From: Acanthosepion esculentum
Taxonomy: Eukaryota > Mollusca > Cephalopoda > Sepiida > Sepiidae
Direction: 5' to 3'
DNA length: 64,000 nucleotides
Assembly: GCA_964036315.1 (NCBI GenBank)
Contig: OZ038496.1
Location: 12,516,535-12,580,534 of the forward strand
The position numbers were made by a program, and so were the translations under genes. How positions within the stretch are numbered: position 1 is the stretch's first letter; every line of letters starts with the position of its first letter. Of the stretch, positions 61,610 through 64,000 are shown piece after piece. The notes beneath the pieces were generated by a model that ran no database searches, was not told the origin of the DNA, and saw nothing but the letters and a program-made list of their open reading frames with translations.

Positions 61610-62160
61610 GGGGCCCAACTTTTGCCCCTCCCTTTATGATTGGAAATCTATTTTATTATTTAGTTTAAAATATAATTGGTTTTGATTTCTTTTTTAAAAT
61701 TATTAATTTCAATGTATTTGTATTTGCTCAATTTGAATTTTGCGTGAGTTTCTTGCTTATAGGATAACAATTCTTTCGTCAAGAATTATAACTATTCCCA
61801 AATGTGGCGTTATTAATTTTCAGTTTGAACCAAACTTCCTGTCTGCAATGCACACAGCGGCAAATGCCTAGTTATCAAGGTACTTAAGCTCAACGTAGCG
61901 AGATCATTATGAAATTTATTGAAAGCTTAAATGTCATGTAAGTTTAAGAGGCGTACCGATTGGCGTGTTATATTATTTCATCAGCGACGAGCCGCTTGAC
62001 TCATATAAATCTAGCCGGGTTTTAAATCTTTTCATACGCAGTCGGAAAAGGCTGTTTCAATAAGGGATATTAACTCTTAAATGGTCGTTTGGAAAATTTA
62101 GTTATCAAATTAACTTTTGCCGACTCAAATGCAGTCGTGACTCGAACTTAATACAATTCC
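61610..62160. other. No recognisable feature
   Basis: AT-rich, no motif. Confidence 0.4.
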
Positions 62161-62189
62161 TTGTTGACAATAATAATAATAATGATAAT

Positions 62190-62707
62190 AAGGCATGAAC
62201 ATCACCCACACCCGGTTACGCAACATTTTCATAAGATTACACGATACACACAGACAGAACAAACAAAGCTAATCGCCCAGACATTGTTATTGGAGACCGC
62301 AAACAAACAAAAAAGCCACCTTATTGATATGGCAGTCCCTGCAGACTGCAATGTATCTCAAAAGAAGATCTTCAAAAAGCTATCAAAATACAAAGACCTT
62401 GAAATCGAAATCTCAAAAATGTGGTAAATGAGATCATTAACAATCCCAGTTGTATTTGGAGCCCTCGGATTGGTGGAAAAGATTCTACTAGACTCATTGA
62501 AGGGATTTCTGGAAGCCCATGCCTTAAAGAAATACAAAAAATTGTTCTCACAAATAGCGCCCACACTTTAGGAAGGGCTTTATCTGTGTAAAATGTGTTT
62601 TTTGTCCTTTTTGTTATTGGCCAGTAAAAAATATCATGATGCCATTTCTGACCTTAGGTTTCTGGGCGAGACCCAGAAAGAATGGTGTACACACCAGAAA
62701 TCAAAGG
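62190..62707 (+). pseudogene. LINE C terminus with restriction-like endonuclease motif, and 3' UTR
   Basis: One frame gives DRTNKANRPDIVIGDRK. After a shift the next gives QKSHLIDMAVPADCNVSQKK, IFKKLSKYKDLEIEISKMW, stop, SLTIPVVFGALGLVEKILLD. RPD followed by a downstream D in LIDxAVP fits the restriction-like endonuclease of R2/R4-type LINEs. The 3' UTR (CTGGGCGAGACCCAGAAAG) ends in (TAA)n. Broken by a frameshift and a TAA. Confidence 0.6.
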
Positions 62708-62708
62708 A

Positions 62709-62762
<54 letters not shown>
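62708..62762. repeat. (TAA)n microsatellite
   Basis: Shared tail between the LINE on the left and the minus-strand SINE-C on the right. Confidence 0.95.
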
Positions 62763-63063
62763 TGCATTATTTACATTATTCGAACTATTATCCTCATCTT
62801 CATTGACATATTCATAACATTTCTGTCGCTGAACGCTCCGGCCTTCTTCAGGTGATTGGAATTTCGAATCTAACCCTTTATTTCGTCCCTCAGGGTAGAT
62901 TGTTCTTATTCCACGTGCCATGCCTCTTTTGGATGTCTCAGTTATTTCCTTTTAACTAGCGTCTCCAAGTTTTGATTCACCACTGCTGTGTCCTGGTATT
63001 AAACTCACAAATCTTTGGGTCTAGTCACTGGATCTAGCCAACGTCTTTATCACCTGGGCCACG

Positions 63064-63066
<3 letters not shown>
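62763..63066 (-). mobile_element. SINE-C, full length
   Basis: Head GATAAAGACGTTGGCTAGAT, TGTGAGTTTAATACC (box B-like), body GTGGTGAATCAAAACTTGG, ATGGCACGTGGAATAAGAAC, CACCTGAAGAAGGCCGG, and tail ending CGAATAATGTAAATAATGC and (TAA)n. Confidence 0.82.
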
Positions 63067-63106
<40 letters not shown>

Positions 63107-63112
63107 GTAATA
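63067..63112. repeat. (TAA)n microsatellite
   Basis: At the 5' side of the SINE-C head; continues as AATAGTAATAGTAATA. Confidence 0.95.
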
Positions 63113-63429
63113 GTAATATCACACGTCGTCATCAATTTCATTAAACAAAGTATGCCGATATGGAAAACAACACTTCAACTCAGTCATATAAATGGAGTCT
63201 ATCTCTGGTGAAATAAACATCAACAGGGGAATATTTCATGGTAATCGTTTTTCACCCTTAATCTTTTGTATATCCCTAATAGCATTAACCAGCGAACTTA
63301 ACAGGACGCGATGACAAAATAGAATTCGTTGACATCAAAAGACTTTATTAATTAAAAACAAGTGTGTTTTAGTGAATTATTTTCTATATGTCAATTTATT
63401 TATTAAAAATACATTTCTTTACGATTTAC
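63113..63429. other. No recognisable feature
   Basis: AT-rich, no motif. Confidence 0.4.
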
Positions 63430-63575
63430 TTTAGATGAATAATGTTGATTCCAAAATACGAAAGCCTTTAACAATGCACCTACCAATATCAGACATTGAC
63501 CGCTTCTACCTTCCAAGAAGAGAAGGTGATCGGAGATTAATTCAATGGCATCGATCACTGAAAACTGCAAACATA
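63430..63575 (+). pseudogene. LINE fragment between RT and endonuclease
   Basis: KIRKPLTMHLPISDIDRFYL and PRREGDRRLIQWHRSLKTA resemble the ADVDRLYLPRREGGRGL segment that follows RT in R2/R4-type or related LINEs. Same strand as 62190-62707. Confidence 0.55.
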
Positions 63576-63689
63576 AGGTTTTTGCTTATTACAGCAAACA
63601 ACTGAGTTATCTGTTATTTTTTACCTTTTAAAATTTACTTAAAGCCATAAAATGTTTTTAGATTGTAAGCATTTTTCCGGGTTAATATT

Positions 63690-63852
63690 GGTAAGTCCTA
63701 ATAATTAAAACATAACTGACGGAATAAGAGGTGGATGCATAACTTTCCCAAGGTTATTTGTGTGTGAGTTAATACAACGAACCCGACTCGAATTAGAACT
63801 CGATTCTCCGATTTCCAATAGCTAACCATTATCTACTATACCAACCACATAT
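63690..63852 (-). mobile_element. SINE-A copy
   Basis: GGATGCATAACTTTCCCAAG, CGACTCGAATTAGAACTCG and CTAACCATTATCTACTATAC align with 18450-18570; box B region is diverged. Confidence 0.6.
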
Positions 63853-64000
63853 CTAAACTTCCAACGCTCGATATTCGCAAGCTGTCACGCATCTAGGTAC
63901 CGTCCAGGAACGATATTGCTTAGCGAACAAGGACTGGTGTTTCAATGCAACATGGCCGTAAGCTTGTCGCAAACAAACAATTGCGTCCTAAGGTTGATAC
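63853..64000. other. No recognisable feature
   Basis: No match seen before the window ends. Confidence 0.4.

Overview
This 64 kb window is eukaryotic, AT-rich, and made almost entirely of transposable-element remains, satellites and microsatellites. I found no convincing host protein-coding gene, rRNA or functional tRNA. Long (TA)n tracts, tRNA-derived SINEs, Penelope-like elements, mariner/Tc1 relatives and Ty3/Gypsy elements with interior satellites suggest an invertebrate. A cephalopod mollusc (octopus-like) is the best guess; this is inference from repeat style, not a marker gene.

Layout. 1-6.5 kb: SINE fragments, (TA)n tracts, a 378-bp MITE and fold-back repeats carrying hammerhead-ribozyme-like cores. 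6.5-10.4 kb: a 2.2-kb GAAA-rich purine tract and an oppositely oriented CTTT tract. 11.3-14.7 kb: a LINE fragment interrupted by a nearly intact 1.29-kb mariner, then a LINE 3' end. 15-17.2 kb: decayed mariner, Penelope and LTR pieces. 17.2-24.8 kb: a rearranged plus-strand Ty3/Gypsy element (called Gypsy-1 here) with duplicated gag, a 25-bp minisatellite, SINEs, a satellite block, a Penelope insertion and a MITE. 24.9-26.7 kb: SINE-B copies, one with a complete hammerhead motif. 27-32.7 kb: LINE, RT and SINE fragments and a retroposon with a 13-bp target duplication. 33-34.5 kb: a GATA array between inverted repeats. 35.9-40.4 kb: a full-length minus-strand Ty3/Gypsy element (Gypsy-2) with two LTRs and a textbook -1 frameshift signal between gag and protease. 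40.9-50 kb: DNA-transposon, Penelope and SINE fragments and palindromes. 51-57.5 kb: LTR fragments and a TTCGAATAA-rich repeat interrupted by a SINE and a 429-bp higher-order satellite. 57.5-64 kb: more SINEs, a Tc1 remnant, a candidate LTR and pieces of a LINE with a restriction-like endonuclease.

Family labels SINE-A to SINE-E, repeats E2, F, G and HHR-E are local names used only here. The most interesting theme is that several unrelated-looking retroposon families share a hammerhead architecture: CTGANGA, stem II, GAAA, a short stem III, then a cleavage-type triplet. The best copy (25107-25153, in a tRNA-derived SINE) has every invariant core base and paired stems. Another family forms a palindrome with a hammerhead on each strand. 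The tail of a third (SINE-C) has been amplified into a ~107-bp satellite arranged as 4-monomer, 429-bp higher-order repeats.
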